In this document: one piece after another, positions 48,790-62,368 of the stretch
Numbering within the stretch: the stretch's first letter is position 1
Layout of the letters: the number at the start of each line of letters is the position of its first letter
Assembly (NCBI GenBank): GCA_022749755.1
Contig: CM040441.1
Location: forward strand, 13,021,475 to 13,085,474
Source: Azadirachta indica
Taxonomy: Eukaryota > Streptophyta > Magnoliopsida > Sapindales > Meliaceae
DNA: 64,000 nucleotides
Direction of reading: 5' to 3'
Position numbers and translations under genes: made by a program
The notes under the pieces: model-generated
Database searches by the model: none
The model's input: only the letters and a program-made list of their open reading frames with translations
What the model was told of the DNA's origin: nothing

Positions 48790-51700
48790 CTAGAACCTTG
48801 GACAGTACCCTGAACAAAATATTTCCTTCAGAACAGGATACTGTAGCGGAACAATTACGGCCGTTGGCACGAATGCAAGTAGAGTAGAAAGCACGATGAC
48901 CCAATTTAACCCATGATCATAAGCTAAGAAAAATGTTGAGCTAAAAGCCACCAACATTGATATTATAGACATGAAGAGCGCTGAAAGTCCAACCAGCAAC
49001 TTAACCGGTAATGATTTGACAAAATCATCTTCCGCAAATCGCGATGTAAGGATGGACAAAAAGAGAGCTACTGAGACTACAGAGCAGGATAATGCGACTG
49101 CATCTGATATAGCAAAAACCTTAAACCAAGTCTCTGTTAGATGAATGGGCATTCCAGTTTTATCATCCTTTCCACCCGGTACAGTGATGGCAGCTGAAAA
49201 TATAATTACAGCGATAAGTGCTGCAACAATCATACATGAGATAGCTCTGTTCTTCATTCCCTGTTCCCCACTTCTCAACAATTCCATATGCTCAATGGTG
49301 AACAATTCTCTAGGTGTTCTGCCTTCTGAATTTTTCATTTCTCGGCATGAAGGAGGCACGAGCATTTCCACCTTCTGTCATTATTAACAAAACATTTTTT
49401 CCAAAAAAAAATGTTACATAATATAGATATGAAGAATATCTTAAACTATTTAGCGAGATGCTAATTGAGGTCATATAAGAAAATGATTCAGATTTGCTAT
49501 GAATAGCGGTGTGGATAAGTCAGCTTGAAATATAAAGAAAAAGTTAAAAATTAAGAAATGAAGAAATGGAAATTTATTTTACCTTGTAGGTCAGTAATTC
49601 TTTCCGCATTTCTAGTGCTGCGCCTGACCAGGTGACGGACTTACTTGCATTTGGATATTTTGCAGCTAGATGCAACATGTTATTTCCAGATTTATCTTCG
49701 TAAGTTACTAACAATTGCTTGTTGAAGCCTTGCTCATGGATTAGATTCAATATACTCATATGACGATGCAAAATTGCAACGTGAAATATGCTTCGACCAT
49801 TTTCATCTAATTCATGAACTAAATCAGGATAAGAGCCAATGAGCTCGGCCAAGAATTTGTAGTTTCCAACTTGAGCTGCATCGAACAATAAGTTTGAAGG
49901 TTTTCTGATTACTTCTGCAACATCCACATCTTCTTGTTGAATTATTTCTTTCCATATGCATTTGACTAGATTAAGAGCCTGAGGAGACATCAACTCGCTA
50001 CGTTGACTGAAGTTCCTCCCTAGGACCAAGAGTGAGAAGCAAATCATTAACAAGTACTACTACAGCAGAAAGATAGTATACAGTAATTAATACGAAACAT
50101 GGATCATTTTGGTTACGTAGAAATAAACTTTTGGACATTAATTGAAGTAATCACAATATATATATATATATATATATACAGTGAGCAATATTAACAATAA
50201 TGGAGAAACTAACCTGAGTAGTTGATAAGCCTTTTCAGTAATCCCGGACTTGTGGTAGCAAATGCTGAAGGATTTCGGGCTAACATATGCAAGGCCGTTC
50301 CATGTTTCACATGACGAGCCAAAGCTAGCTCTCTATCTTGCATAAACAACGTCAATGCAAGATCTGGAAAATTCATCTAAATTACTTTATGTCACAAAAG
50401 CAGAAAGCATGGTACATAATATGTGTTATTACAATATTGAGTACCTTAGGACCATTATGGAATTAATAAACTTTCCAATTAATGCAAATTCCAGCATTTT
50501 TCAGTTCATAAGCAACAGTAGATAGAAAATGTAATAAGAAATCGCTTCGATTTCCTGGCTACAAATTCGTATAAACAATATTATTTAAACAAATTACCGT
50601 GCATATATATAAATTAGTGGTTTGGATGATTTCACGTTGGACATATATATCCCTCGTTCAAATATTAAAGAAATAAAAAGCTCTATTTCTTGGGTTTTTT
50701 TTTTTTCATTTTTTTAATATTTCGTTTCTCTTTGGCGTTTCTTTCCCTGTCTATTAATGCGTTATCTCTTGGAGTTTATTTGGATAGAAAATGCCAACAA
50801 AACACACTAACTGAAGATCTTTCGGAATCGATTTATTAATTTCTTTGTTACTTACGGTTTATAATCTTTGATTTTAATATTTATCTTTAAGATATAAATT
50901 TAAGGAAATTTGACTAATCTTGACACCAAAAATCAACGCCTGTTTATCATTAAAGTGCGAATATCTAGTATGAGAAAAACTCGCCTTAAATAATTATCAT
51001 AAACTATAAAATGAGCGAAAAATGTAGCACGTTTCTCATTACTTATATATATGCACTTGACCTTTTCATTCTAATATGCAATCACTAACAAGAAGCCTCC
51101 TCTAAGCTATTAAAAATTTTCAGGTTTATAATATAGTTGAGATATACTTAAATTTTTAGGTTTTATTGTCCCGAAGCTAAAGTGGATTGAAATTATTTTA
51201 TCAAATATTTAGGACATACGCTAGCTAGAATAATAAATATGAATACGTACGTACTTAGTACTTACCATGCAAACCAGTGCTGATACTAATAAAAAATGTA
51301 GCTTTCCGGTCCTTTGTCGTCAATTCATTTTCACTTATACGGAATAAAAATGATGCCATCTCCTTTTGTCCAAACAAAGCAGCCAAGTAGAGTGGTGTCA
51401 TGTTTTCACCACCACGGATCGTCAGCAGACTTGGATTTTTTAGTACCATAATCTTTGCAATTTCTACAGCTCCGACCGCAGCAGCAAAGCAAAAGGCAGT
51501 GTTCCCTTTTTTGTCTTGAAGCATCAAGTCTTCCGGATCCATCAGTTTTAGCAACTCCTTAACGAAACTAGTTTGCTTTGCTCCTGTCGCGACATGAAGA
51601 AGAGTTTGATGTCCCCCTGTGATAGCTGCACAAAGTGTTGTTCGATAATCCTTTTCCAGTAGGATCTTAGCTTCTTCAAAATCACCTCTTAACGCAGCCT

Positions 51701-54186
51701 TATAAAGACTCAAACACATACTGCAGTACAGTTTTCCTTTTTTACCTGTTGAAATTTGATTGATGAGAACAACATTATCAATTTTCCTTAAATATTTTAT
51801 CATATATTTCGCTAGTAAACAACCAGAATTTAGACACGGATATGATTTCTATATATACAGACTTTCAAGGACTAACATGTTTTGTTAATTAAGTACGAAT
51901 TTGAGCAACTGGGCGTTGATTTTGTGCACTTCGGTACCTTAAGTTTTTTTTTTTTTTTAATCTAATTCTTGACATGTTAATTTTCACTATTAATATATGC
52001 AATTTAATAGATGAAATGATTGATGAGTTGACTATGTTAACTATTCTTATTTACAAGAAAATCCTATTAATAATAATATTTTTATTTTAATAGCGTAAAG
52101 TGAATTCTACTTTTTTAATAGCACAAGTATGTACATTGTTGATCATAAATATTTTAATAGCATAAAATTATATGTTCCTAGTAATATTAGGTAATGCAAC
52201 GACTAAATAATTTTCAGTATTCTAAAATTAATGTGGTTAATAATATATTAAGTAATGCCCTTAAAATTGAATAATAAACACAAATATACTTTCAAATTTA
52301 TTGAAAAATATATCTGGATATTATCAAGCATGAGTATGCATTCCTTAAATCCATATAGGCTAAAAAGGTAAGAAGAATTTTAGCAGGTATTATAAATTAA
52401 TTCATTTTTTTCAAAAAAAATTTCTTCAAGAAAACCTACTTTCTTCATTCCTTAGCCGCCAATATCAGTCTTTATTTCAGACTCAAGAACTCTCCATATT
52501 TCAAGCTACCCCTTTTCGGCAATTATTTTAATAATTTTATATTTTTATATTTTTATAATCTTACTAGATTAAAGTTTTGTTTATTTGTTTATGAAAATTT
52601 ATTGGTTTTCATGAGTGTTCTTTTCTTTCTTTTTTTTTTTTTTAACAATCTCTATCACCATACCATACGGCTTTCTTAGATTTGGGTTCATTTGAAAACA
52701 AACCACTTTTTTTTATATAATATTTGTGGTATAATAGCCATAGCTGTACTATATATATATTTTCTCGACAATGGTTATCTACTATAATTTTTGTTGCTTG
52801 AGTTGGGAAAAATTTGGAAATGCGTTTACACATACGATGTGATCACTAGGAAAAGTTCTACTAAATTAAATCTTATTAGAGTACAAGATTTCAAAATCTG
52901 TTTGAACAATTAAAAAAAATTAAAAATCATAAGAGACACATAAGAGTAATATTTTCTTTATATGATTAAATTTGAGACATATTGCTTGTTCCTTTAAGAA
53001 CTTTGTTTTCCTTTTTGTTTTTCAAAATTTTATTTTCATGCTTCAGTTTAAGGTATTGAAGTTATGTACAATGATGTGTGTTTGAAGTAAAGAGCTTTCA
53101 CATCTACACCATCCATTGAAAGAAGTTGTATTTTGTTATTGTAGTGCAAATATTACTTTCATTCTATTGTAATTTTTTTTACCTTATTAATATGTTGTAT
53201 CAAATAAATTTAATTTTGAAATTTCGTTAGTTAACAATTCAAAGTCATATAAGTTTTGTTTCAACTTGTCTTTCTCCATTATTAAAACTCCTCTTAATCA
53301 ATATAGTCATATATTATGATACAAAACATCAATCCATTATAATTATGTGAATGAAATGAAGAAGAAATTACGAATCATTAGCAAAATAAAATTTAAAACA
53401 TATTTTAGCGAAATTCAGTGTTTCATCAAAGAATATCGAAGGACAAATATTATCTCCTGCCATTAAAATATTTTAATGACAAGTATTAGCAAGTTGTATT
53501 AAGTTAATGCAGCAATTTAATATTTGTCGTAAAATTTTTAGCTTAAGCTATTACTCTAACCATATATAGCGGTAACTCAACGTTTTTCATTAAAGCAATC
53601 ATCAATGAAATAATTTTTCTTTTTATTTAGATAGAAAATTTACTACATGCATTAAGTTTATGAAAAAGATGACCTTTCATGACTTGTAGATCAACAATAC
53701 ATTAATCTACGTTGTCTTTCAAAGACGTTAGAGGTCCTTTCTTTTTTTTTGTTTTTGGGTGTGTGTCTGTGGTATTAGTAGTTGTTGTAGTATAAATGAA
53801 CTCTTTAAGTGCATACATGTGCACTTTATAAAATGCGAATAGGTGTAAATTATTGTTGTTCAGAATATATTAAAAATTATTTTATATCAAATCAGCAATA
53901 TTTTAATGCAAACTAGCACGAAGTATTGACATTTTAAAAATAGGAACTTCCTCAGGATATTATGTATAAATTATGTGTAAGAGATATCTGAGTAATAATT
54001 CTGACCTGAAATTAGGTGAAGCGAAGGTTGTCTAAGTGGAGTCGCAGGATTTTTGTCGCTGTCGCCTGTCTCTTCTTTTTGAGTAGCTTGTGAACTGGAA
54101 TCAACTTCTGATTCTGATATTTGTATCGAACATGATGAACCCTCAATTTCCGAAACAGAGGTTGAATTGGAATCTCTTGCAGCCAT
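48790..54186 (-). CDS. Ankyrin-repeat protein with PGG membrane domain (ACD6/ITN1-like)
   Basis: Five exons (54186-54006, 51745-51266, 50363-50214, 50019-49583, 49374-48790) join in phase to 610 residues. Residues 1-60 are Ser/Glu-rich and disordered (MAARDSNSTSVSEIEGSS...). Ankyrin repeats follow from about residue 65 to 410 (LYKAALRGDFEEAKILLEKD, HQTLLHVATGAKQ, KGNTAFCFAAAVGAVEIAKI, MTPLYLAALFGQKEMASFLF, HGTALHMLARNPSA, NGRSIFHVAILHRHMSILNL, GNNMLHLAAKYPN). The C-terminal PGG domain has PGG at about 482-484 and four hydrophobic helices. Plant ankyrin-PGG proteins sit in membranes; characterised members act in defence (ACD6) and salt/ABA responses (ITN1). The role of this copy is inferred. 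The last exon may start at 49374 or 49371; both keep the frame. Confidence 0.9.
50156..50179. repeat. (TA)n microsatellite
   Basis: About twelve TA units in the third intron of the ankyrin-PGG gene, between 50214 and 50019's upstream side. Confidence 0.85.
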
Positions 54187-54194
54187 TTCTCCTG

Positions 54195-54795
54195 GAACAC
54201 ATTCATGTTATTGCATGTGTACCTTGTTACATGAATAACATACGCGATAGTGCTTTAATTTGGAATATACTAATTAAAAAACACTTATACAATATTTGAT
54301 TTCAGTTAATTAAGCCAAATGTTAAATTAAAACAAATTTAGTGTGACTTAATTAAAATTTTTTAATATACTCCCGGGTCCCTAAAATTTAAAAAAAAAAA
54401 ATGAATATAGTCCCTGATAAAAGAAAGGGAATATTCTCCATGATACTTAAGTTAATTAGCTCAATGTTAAGGTGAATTCCAATTGTAATGACTAATTTAT
54501 GCACAAATAAGAGATAAAATAAAAAAAAAAATTATTTAGCCTATACTAGTTCAGTTTATTTTACAGATATATATATATATATATGTAGAGAGGTATGGTC
54601 AGGCTAACTGAAATCAAGCGCGCACGTATATGGATATAAAGAGTGATAATTACTCAGTAATCGGATGACCTGAGCAAAGATACCTGAATAAAAGCTTTGA
54701 TTGAAGAAAGCTTTAAATGAACTCCACAAAACTAATTCTTGATCTTAGTTGACGAACCTCACACTCCAGAGACGTTCTCTATATATAGACAAATT
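54195..54795 (-). promoter_or_regulatory. 5'UTR/promoter of the ankyrin-PGG gene
   Basis: A splice acceptor (TGTTCCAG) lies about 8 bases before the ATG, and a donor-like CAG/GTATCT is near 54680, suggesting a leader intron. A TATATATA box at 54780-54787 lies upstream of the likely leader exon. A TA microsatellite at 54567-54584 falls in the leader intron. Confidence 0.5.
54567..54584. repeat. (AT)n microsatellite
   Basis: About nine AT units in the presumed leader intron of the ankyrin-PGG gene. Confidence 0.85.
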
Positions 54796-57700
54796 TTATA
54801 CATTTTTAATTTTACTTGGCGCGGCCGTTGGTTCGCGCCCGCCTTCTTATTGTAAATCCCTCTCTTATTTTTTTTTAATTCTTCTTTATATGCAAATTCT
54901 AGGAGCCTTCTGGATATGAACAAATTGATCCAATCAGGATTAGTGAACTATTGATCTGGACCACAATCATTTTGTTATGATTGCAACTAACCATTATTAT
55001 ATATATTTATATATAAATATATGTATAAACATGTGTGCATTAGTTGTTTAATCTTTAATCCATACTAATATCTTTTACCGACCAGAGAACAGTAGTTCTC
55101 GAGATATCGTTAATCTTCTCTGTAGACAAAAGCTCAAATGCGTTCAAGTTTCTGTCCTACGAATTACTCGCGACCAGAAATCCCCTGTTACGGTGACAAC
55201 CCAATGTCCATTCTGGCAAATCTCCGACGTTCCTCCCAGATTTGGCGTAATGGTTGCTTCATTACTCCTTTAATGGGGCCTCTCATTATGGTCATTAGTC
55301 AAAATTAAATAAAATAAAAGAAACGGCTAGCCTCATGCCGCACATTTTCAGAGATGAAAAAAGTTAACACGCTTCACGCTTTTGTGGAGTTGGCGGTCCT
55401 TTTGGCTCACGTAACTTCGGGCTTTTTGCATGGATTATCGGTTTGGATTTTCTTTCATTTACGCCCGACAGCTGTATATTCTACTACTCCTTTGTTTCCT
55501 TTGCGGTGGCTTTACCTATCTTGGAATCATCCCTGTACCACAATTTCAAAGTTTCTTTATAAAAAAGGTTGGCCACATTGCGATGATCAAAAAGCTTCTT
55601 ACGTACAGGCAGAGGTAGTGATAGTCTATTGCATTAGTCGTCACGCATGTTAATTTATACGATTGATCACGTTAATTGAGACAAAACAGTCGGTAGTAAT
55701 AAGATAGATAATGTGAAGTTAGTTTAAGAGGAATATTCCCGAGATCTTTTACGTGTAATTATTTGGGGATATGACAGCATGCGGACAACCGATTTTTTAT
55801 TTTTTAATTAATTTATTCTTTGAAAAACGAGAGTTTGTCTGATCAAGTAAAAGAATAGACACCCACCTTTAACCAGGGCATATATATATATAATCGATAA
55901 TCGGTCATGAGAACGTGCTTACGGATTAGAACGGGACATTTGCCCAACAAAAATGTTTGGTCGGATTCTTGCCTATTTATTTTAATTTGTCGTGTTCTAA
56001 TAAAATATTTTATTTCGGAGTTGTCACACTTACGCCTTCCTCGATGTTTTGCCTTATTGTAATAGGTATGCGGAAAATTATTTTTTTAATAACATGATAA
56101 GAATCCTAAAATTGAAGTTGGTGATTGTTCATACGGATTTTCAGCTGACAGAAATATGCAAAAGAAAAGAAATGAGAGGAAAATCCATTTTCAGACAAAA
56201 ATTCTCCAATCCTTAAGTTGGAGAAAATTTTTAAAAATAAAATTAATAAGACAATATCTTGATCGAATTGAGACTTAGTGATTAAGTGTTCGTATCTGTC
56301 TCTTTAATTATCCTTTTATGGAAGTTATAAGGCAAGTAGAAACCTGTTTTGAGAGTTTTTAAGATGCTGGGATAATGGGTAGTTATCTTCTTGATTCTTT
56401 CCTTAAGTGCTCTCTTATCCCTTATCCACCTTGCCTTCGTATAGCAACTTTTCTTGATCTGAGCTTGTGTTGAAATAACCCATGATTTAGGGTATTAGAC
56501 CTATAAATTACCAGCCTATGAATCCGTCTCACCTCAGGGTCTTATGTTTTCAACCACAGAGGTGAAAATGACAGTAACCCCTAATGCCTTAATTTGACCT
56601 TAGGAAATTATTCTACAACAATTATAGTTGATTGTTAATTGTAAGCAACATGATAATAACACCCCTATTTGAATTATCTAACGCCACATTTTCGCTCTCA
56701 CAAGTCCATAAAACTTTTTAACCAACATCTTTTCATTAAAATTCTGATAAACTACTATTATTTCGTCTCCCATTAGAATTCTGGGTGTTGATCTACATGG
56801 GATGATTAGTGACTATTAATAAATGAGATATAATAAAATAAATAAATTTTGACCCTACCTATATTTCTAATTTAACAGTGGATCCTAATTCCATTTTCTC
56901 ACCGATAAAAGAAAAACTCCGACTATATCATAAATTCAATTCTATAAAATACAGAAATTAATTTTCAGAAAGGAAAGTTGAAAAAATAAAACATAACAGG
57001 AGAAAACTTAAATAAATACCTTCTATGGACGGATTAAGGAATACTTATTGTGGAGTTTTTGATTGGTTGCTGAGTATCGCAAATTATTACGAAGCCTACA
57101 AGTATACTTCAACCTCAAATTTTTATTAGCACTAGAAACGTTACTTGGTGACGCATGAAGATTTAAGTTTTGTTTGAAATACTAGACATATATATCTCTG
57201 CATGAGGCAAAAGTTCATGCTCATATTGTAAAGACAGAAAATAATAGAGAGATGATACTTCATCTAACCGTCGGATATATGAAGAAAGACTTGTGCTGGA
57301 TTATGGTAATCAATCATGGCAAACATGAAAAATGATATTTAATTTGTTGATCGGAAATATCTAGCTGTAGATCAGATCAGCCTGATGGTTGCAGCGAGAG
57401 ATGCAGAAGGGATAGCTAGTCTCCCTTCAAAAGATTCAGAACTTGGCTCTGCCTGCGGCTGTTTCATATACCTTCTTCTTTCATTCCGCCTAAATTCCAT
57501 CCGTCTCTTATGATGAACCATATAATCTTGAAAAAGAAAGAAAATAGAGAGTAAGGCAGTAACTTTCACAAGTGAGCCACATCATCTTCCATTTTCTTGA
57601 AATTAATGGGAGATATGCGGCGAAACTTTTTTCTATTTTTTTTATCCATTCCGAAAATCGACTTCCGTTAGGCTGTGAGAATATTATTTTGCCCTCGATC

Positions 57701-57957
57701 GACAGTATCCTTTTAATACTTCAAATGGCATTTTACCCAAAAAAAAAATAATAATAATTAAATTCTTATTCCGAAAACCATACATTTTCAATGGTCAGGA
57801 TTTTCGCCCGGTTTTCCATTTTTCATTTTAGAATGTTATATATGCAGCTAATTATTAGTTATGCATAACATATTTTTCTCTTGTTAATGGTGGACTACTA
57901 TCGGATCATACATTTTGTAATTGTATGCACGCATTGTAATTTCATAATATGTATCCA

Positions 57958-58370
57958 AGGGATTGTTTGTTTTCTTAGCTGAGATATAAATATAATATTT
58001 AGATGTGAAAGAGTCATTTGTTTTTTTAATTTATATTTGAATATTTGTTAAAAACGTTTGACTATAATTAAGTTAAAAATTTTGACTTAAATATTTAAAT
58101 AATTTAATATTTTATTTGTTAATAATACTCTTAATTTATTATTTAATATTTATATATATATCAATAACTTAATATATTAGTATAAAATTTTTTAAGACAT
58201 ATATATAAATATATTAGTTTCAGATTTTTTATTTTTATAAAAATAAACAAATTTAACATTTATATTCAAACATCTTAAGTAAAAAAATAAACATATCAAT
58301 CATATTCATATTTTAGTTGAATTTATATTTTAAATATGTTAAGATTTGAGACAGAAAAAATAATACTACC
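57958..58370. mobile_element. Possible AT-rich MITE with imperfect inverted repeats
   Basis: A segment starting 'gggattgtttgttttcttag' contains an inverted pair: 'tttgtttttttaatttatat' plus 'ttgaatatttgttaaa' at about 58017-58056 matches, inverted and imperfectly, sequence at about 58256-58300. Left and right ends resemble the terminal parts of hAT-type MITEs only loosely, and I found no clear target-site duplication. Confidence 0.3.
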
Positions 58371-59685
58371 TAAGTATAATAAAAATATGTATATTAATTA
58401 ATCTATTAATAAAATGCATATCCTTGCATTTTTCAGAAGAACGCCTTTTGCGGTACTCTAATTAATTACGATGCTGTTACCAAGCTATCAAGTCATTATT
58501 AGTTCTCACACTTTTACATTTTAAATGGCAGTGGTGTGATAACTACTTGATTTGTAGTGTTGCATCTCAACAACTTAATTTGAGCATCATACTCATAAAT
58601 CTTCCTGTGCAGGTGAGATGTAGAGCACGCATGACAATTATTTAATTAATACAACATTGAAGTGCATTGAGGCCCAAATCTTACTCGATCAGTAGGGCCT
58701 GGATTAGCCTTAATACTTTTTACATGCTATAAATAAATCAAGTCTAATTTATTTATTCTCAATTCATAGTAGAAAATTATGATTAAAATTACTAACATAT
58801 AGAATGGAGGAGCTCTTGCTCTAAGAGCTCTTCATCTCTCTTTCCCTTAAAGAAGTGGTTAAATTCTTATAGTTGCATTTATTGAGTATATTTCTTCCCT
58901 AATTATTATGAGAGTAGATCACAAATCACTCAATTTATTAACCCAAATTATTTAAATTGTACTAAGATCCAACTTGTAGAGGTTTAGACAGATTTTTAGT
59001 TGTCCTAAGCTATGAAGAAAAGAAGTTAGTAATAGAATGGATTTTGTAAGTTTCAAGTTTGCTTCTCAAACGTGTTTCATGTAGAAAAATATTTAAAAGA
59101 TTGATAGTTATTTTTCCCAAGAAGATATATAAGGAAAAAAATGGGACAATGACTATATCCAAGCTAATATAGTACTATGTAATTTATATTTTTACTTTCA
59201 TTTATATATATTTTTTGGAACTAAAATACTGTATTTAACAAGTTAAGAATTGATAAATTTAATTGAATTTGAAGTATTTCACTAGTAATCTAATAGTAAG
59301 TGCATAACTCTATTCTCAAAAGAAAAGAGAAAAGAGATTCATTTTTTTTTTTTTTCTAAATGAGAATAAATTTTATACATTTTTTAAAATAAGAATAAAA
59401 TATATTCAAATATTGAATTAACATAATATTAGTAGTAAACTATATATGTAATCTATAATATTAAAAAAATAAATCTAAATTTTGAGGAATTCCGTTTACA
59501 CTAACTGTTGACTTTGGAGTTTTTAACGTCACTAATTAAGATTCTATTTGACATCATATTTTCTTTTGGCATCTAATGAGGGAACACAGATCCAAATTTC
59601 GTGTCTTGATCAAATAAAAAATTAGCTGTCATGCATGACTATTAAAGAGATAATTTGGACTGATAATGTTCCTAATTTTCATTAT

Positions 59686-59707
59686 TATATATATATATAT
59701 ATATATA
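59686..59707. repeat. (TA)n microsatellite
   Basis: About ten to eleven AT units. Confidence 0.85.
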
Positions 59708-62143
59708 GCATCAGCAACAATGTATAATGTCAAAGATTGATTATTGAATTAATTGAGAAATTGACTATTGACTACAATAAATCGATATTTGTATTGCCAC
59801 GACTATTCAATCAAAATGTTGTCATAAATTGTTTTGTTAAATTAAATATATCTAATGAGCTGAATAACAAAACAAGTTAAATATTTTTAAATCGTGTTGG
59901 TTAAAATAATTAATGAAAGTTTATGTATCTTTCTGCGATTCTTAAAATCATTAAATTCGAAAAACCCTGAAAAATATATAGCATTATTCTTATACAAAAT
60001 GTTAATATATATTAATATATATAATTAATTAATTAATTAATTCTATTTTTACTTATAGACAAAACTTTTTTTAACATATACATTTTTTTATGTAGCCCCT
60101 CAACGGCCGAAGCCCAACACAGTGCCAATTTGGTCGTGGGATTTTGGTCGGTGACTTCTTTTTCACGGAGTACTGCAAATTAATTTTTTAGGAAATGTAC
60201 GGGGGGTTTACAACGATGACGCTAGAAATGTACTCAAATTTTGACCGACTTACAATTGGCCATATACAGCATATAGCAAAAATCTCGTCTATATGCATTG
60301 ACTTAAGCGTCAATTAAGTGCATGTTAACATTTGGGTCATACTGTAAATTTCTTGTTGAAGTCCTTTCATATGAAATAATAAGGCACAAATAAATTGTTT
60401 TAACCTTAAAAACTGGTGAGTTTTATAAGAAATGCAAAAATTATTTCTTATAACTAAGGTAGCATTTATTTTTCTTTTGTTGAAATATGAATTAATTTGA
60501 AATCTGATAAATAAATAAAAGTGATTATTCTTTCAATTTCAATTATATGTTTGTTTTTTTATGTCTAATATGGTAAAATATTAAGCTGTTGGTGTTTTAA
60601 ACTAAAACACATAAAAATAAAAAACTTTTACCTTTATACTTCTATAAATAATTTTCAAAGTTCAATCGCAAGCACAAATATGATGTTGACGTAAATTTTA
60701 TTATAATTTATGATATTATATGAAAAATAAATATCTATCTCTTTAATTTAGTTATAAGACGACTTTGATAAGTTTAAACTCCATTAAAATAAAAGATTAA
60801 AGAATAATAAATTAATTAGCACGGATATTTTTGAATTAAAATCTTGATGAATAAACCCGAATGAACGAAGATAGGTTGCCAAAAAATACGTGTATATATT
60901 TTATGAAAAAAAAAAAGAAAAGTCAGAGGTTTTATATAGGTAATGGTGTAAATAAATTAATTAAATAAAATATTTTTAAAATGAGATTTAATAAATTTAT
61001 TTAAATTTGTTTACATGTAACAAAAATTTTAAAAAAAATTCCTTTTTATTAAGTTAAAAATAACTTAAAATTCTCATTAAGTTAGAAAAATAAATATAGT
61101 TAATTACATCTAAGATATTTAAATTCAAGTATTCAACGTAAAAAAAGTTCTAAGTTAAAATTTTTATAATGAAATGACAATTTCTAAAACCTTGTCACTT
61201 ATGCATTTATTTTAAAATGAATCAACACAAAATGATTATAACAATGAGAAAAATTTAATACATGAGTACGAATTTTATTGAATGACCCTTATTCTTGCCC
61301 TACCTAAGACTTTCTCAACGTAGTAATTATTTGATATTTTATTAATGAGTTATTGGAGTTCTGTTAATGAAATCCTCAAATTCGTACGTATTTAGTTTCA
61401 AAATATATAATTTATTAATTCTACTAAGTAAGTTCTGGAAATTTGTTTTTTTTCTTTGATTATTTCTAACAACAATTGACAATATTAAAATTAGACTTGT
61501 GTGGAGTATATTTTAAGCTAATAAAATTTTAATAAGTAAAATTTTTAAGAATAGAAATTGGTTATCAAATATATTTTTTAATAAAATTTGTATAATTATC
61601 TTAATAAATACGTTCTTAAAATTTATATTAGAAAAAGGATGACGTAAAATTTAAAATAAAATAAGAAAATTTTGAATAATTTAACCTTTTAAAAGAGTTT
61701 CAAATTTTTGACTATTTAAACCTAAAATTTGAGTTTTTTATAGTAAAAATAAAATAAGGTTTAATCTTTTAAAATTTCTTTTTAATAATAACTAATTAAA
61801 AGACGCAAAATATTTTAAAAAAAACTTTTGATATTAACAATAACACATTAACCATTAAAGAAGCCATACCAAGAGGTCACTGCATATAGCTCAATATTGT
61901 CAGCAATTAACGGAAAATTTAATAACAGGGATTCGTTTATAAAAGATGACAAATTATATACCTTAAATGAAAATATGTAAAATATGTTAGAAAATAAATG
62001 ATAAAATTAAACCAACGAAGTAGTACAACCATATCAAACAAAATTCAAAGTCAACGAAACTTAAAATGATAGCTTGTTTCTCTTGTCAATAAATGGCAAT
62101 GCACAGGCACGGAGATTGATCATCCTAGGTCGAAGAAGAAAGC

Positions 62144-62368
62144 ATGGGAAACTGTTGTCCTGGGGGTAGCAATTCACCGGCACGTCAAACACCTCAACCC
62201 GCAGGCGCTCCTCCAAGACGTCCAATTGTTGGTCCCGTGCATACCCCTGGCCCTCCGGCTGTCTTCCGACCGCCAAGCCCTGATCATCAACCGAATGCAG
62301 AAATGGTTGGATCTTCTACAAGTACAGCTAACGAATTCGACGCCTTCGTAAATTATCAACAACGTTAG
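62144..62368 (+). CDS. Candidate 74-residue proline-rich protein with an N-myristoylation-type start
   Basis: The open frame begins MGNCCPGGSNSP and continues as a Pro-rich, low-lysine sequence (ARQTPQPAGAPPRR, VHTPGPPAVFRPPSP), ending NEFDAFVNYQQR. Met-Gly-Asn-Cys-Cys is the classic N-terminus of plasma-membrane-associated proteins that are myristoylated at Gly2 and palmitoylated at nearby cysteines. Its GC content is far above the surrounding sequence, and the ATG has an A at -3 and a G at +4. I do not recognise the family. The reading could also be the first exon of a longer gene, or an exon fragment. Confidence 0.4.
   Translation: MGNCCPGGSNSPARQTPQPAGAPPRRPIVGPVHTPGPPAVFRPPSPDHQPNAEMVGSSTSTANEFDAFVNYQQR

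Larger units (their letters stand above)
54796..62143. other. AT-rich gene-poor stretch of about 7.3 kb
   Basis: Very AT-rich with only short open frames. Two are worth naming though unsupported: 55354-55653 plus (MKKVNTLHAFVELAVLL...) and 57569-57372 minus (MKVTALLSIFFLFQDYM..., then Arg-rich, ending ASLAATIRLI). Also present are a possible MITE at 57958-58370 and a (TA)n microsatellite at 59686-59707. No rRNA, tRNA or known element was recognised. Confidence 0.5.

Noticed and set aside
55354..55653. Plus-strand 99-codon frame
   Set aside because: No similarity, codon pattern or promoter evidence; overlapping frames of similar length exist.
57372..57569. Minus-strand 65-codon frame with an N-terminal hydrophobic stretch and Arg-rich middle
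   Set aside because: It looks somewhat protein-like and could be a last exon, but I recognise no family and find no supporting upstream exon.
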